Assembly (NCBI GenBank): GCA_012270975.1
Contig: JAAXHH010000141.1
Coordinates: forward strand, 279,089-343,088
DNA from: Candidatus Latescibacterota bacterium
Lineage (GTDB): Bacteria; JAAXHH01
Direction of reading: 5' to 3'
Length of the DNA: 64,000 bases
Position numbers and translations under genes: made by a program. The notes beneath the pieces were generated by a model that saw only the letters and a program-made list of their open reading frames with translations, had not been told where the DNA came from and did not search any database. Shown piece after piece: positions 63,372-64,000 of this stretch (position 1 is the stretch's first letter; each line of letters opens with the position of its first letter).

Positions 63372-64000
63372 TTGGATCACACCCGATTCGCGCCACTGCG
63401 CCAGGTCGTCCACAGACGCCTCGAGCAGCGTTTGAAGGACCTGGTCGGTGTGCTCACCCAGGGCGGGGGCGTGCCGGGTGACTTCGGGCGGGGTATCCGA
63501 CAACTTGAGGGGCGAGCCGGCCACGCGGAGGGGGCCGGCAATGGGATGCAGGATCTTCACGATCATGTCGCGGGCCAGTACCTGGGGATCTTCCACGACC
63601 TGCTGTACATTCTGAATAGGACCGCAGGGGATCTCGGCCGAGTCGAGACGCCGGAGCCAGTCTTCAGAAGTGCCTTCCCGGAACACACCGGTCAACATCT
63701 CGTGCAGTTCGCCGTGGTTCTCGGTGCGCAGGTTGTTGTCCCTGAACCGATCGTCGTCGACCAGGTCCTCTCGTCCCATGACTTCGCACAGCCGGCGCCA
63801 GAGGACGTTGTTTCCCGCCGCGATCATGATCCATCCGTCCCGGGTCTCGACGGCCTGGAAGGGCGTGATGGACGGATGCCTTGCCCCGAGGGGTTCCGGA
63901 ACGCTGCCCGTCATGTCGTACCGGGCAATGGCGTTTTCGAGCAGGGCGACCTGGCAGTCCATCATGCCGATGTCCACCAACTGTCCCCGTCCCGTTTGCG
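63369..64000 (-). CDS. CaiB/BaiF-type CoA-transferase, N-terminus cut by window edge
   Basis: Class III CoA-transferase that moves CoA between carboxylic acids. The frame is open to base 64000, reading QTGRGQLVDIGMMDCQVALL at the edge, which is an internal family block, so the N-terminal half lies outside the window. The visible 210 residues include HPSITPFQAVETRDGWIMIA and the C-terminal region RDMIVKILHPIAGPLRVAGSP. The active-site Asp lies in the missing or edge part (VDIGMMD is the near-match). Stop at 63369. Substrate unknown. Confidence 0.88.
   Translation of the reverse strand, partial: QTGRGQLVDIGMMDCQVALLENAIARYDMTGSVPEPLGARHPSITPFQAVETRDGWIMIAAGNNVLWRRLCEVMGREDLVDDDRFRDNNLRTENHGELHEMLTGVFREGTSEDWLRRLDSAEIPCGPIQNVQQVVEDPQVLARDMIVKILHPIAGPLRVAGSPLKLSDTPPEVTRHAPALGEHTDQVLQTLLEASVDDLAQWRESGVIQ

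Overview
The window looks like a piece of chromosome from a GC-rich, Gram-negative, probably heterotrophic bacterium. It has a TonB-dependent receptor, lipoproteins with lipoboxes, a Tat component and a periplasmic-type acylase. Three phytanoyl-CoA-dioxygenase (PhyH) genes, several Gfo/Idh/MocA oxidoreductases, a sulfatase, a DUF2961 protein and oligopeptide-type ABC importers recall uncultured lineages such as Latescibacterota or Poribacteria. That placement is inference from gene content; no rRNA, tRNA or CRISPR array was seen.

Layout. 1-7.7 kb: an oxidoreductase cut by the window edge, an M3 peptidase, an FMN hydroxyacid oxidase, an MFS exporter, a DUF2961 protein and a DsbA-like protein. 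7.8-13.5 kb (minus): a Gfo/Idh oxidoreductase, a coupled diverged partner and an oligopeptide-type importer without ATPases. 13.6-20.2 kb: an alanine symporter, an ECF sigma factor followed by FtsH, a small kinase-like phosphotransferase and a Tat-exported aminotransferase. 20.4-29.5 kb (plus): a complete importer (two ATPases, binding protein, two permeases) running into an SDR, a PhyH oxygenase and a mannonate-dehydratase-type enolase-superfamily enzyme. 29.5-34.8 kb (minus): PhyH, alcohol dehydrogenase, sulfatase, hydroxyacid dehydrogenase and PhyH, partly translationally coupled. Together the two blocks suggest uptake and oxidation of sugar-acid or sulfated-carbohydrate derivatives. 34.9-45.8 kb: an AT-rich GIY-YIG gene, Gfo/Idh, a frameshifted penicillin-acylase-type hydrolase, an aldo-keto reductase, a PEGA lipoprotein, a RibD-like reductase, a STAS/methyltransferase pair and a frameshifted TonB receptor. 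45.9-50.9 kb (minus): a BCCT transporter, a large CehA/McbA-type metallohydrolase, a STAS protein and a SelW-like selenoprotein. 51-56.7 kb: TatA, a second ECF sigma factor with a HEAT-repeat anti-sigma protein and a DUF4097 beta-solenoid protein, a class V aminotransferase and a TPR membrane protein. 57.1-63.2 kb: ilvB-ilvN-ilvC-leuA-leuB. The right edge cuts a CaiB/BaiF CoA-transferase.

The most notable hidden gene is at 50611-50850 (minus): a 79-residue SelW/Rdx protein whose Cys-x-x-Sec motif is written with an in-frame TGA, followed at the right distance by a SECIS-like hairpin. The second theme is short degenerate tandem repeats (21-33 bp periods) in several intergenic gaps, often including the terminal codons and stop of the upstream gene.
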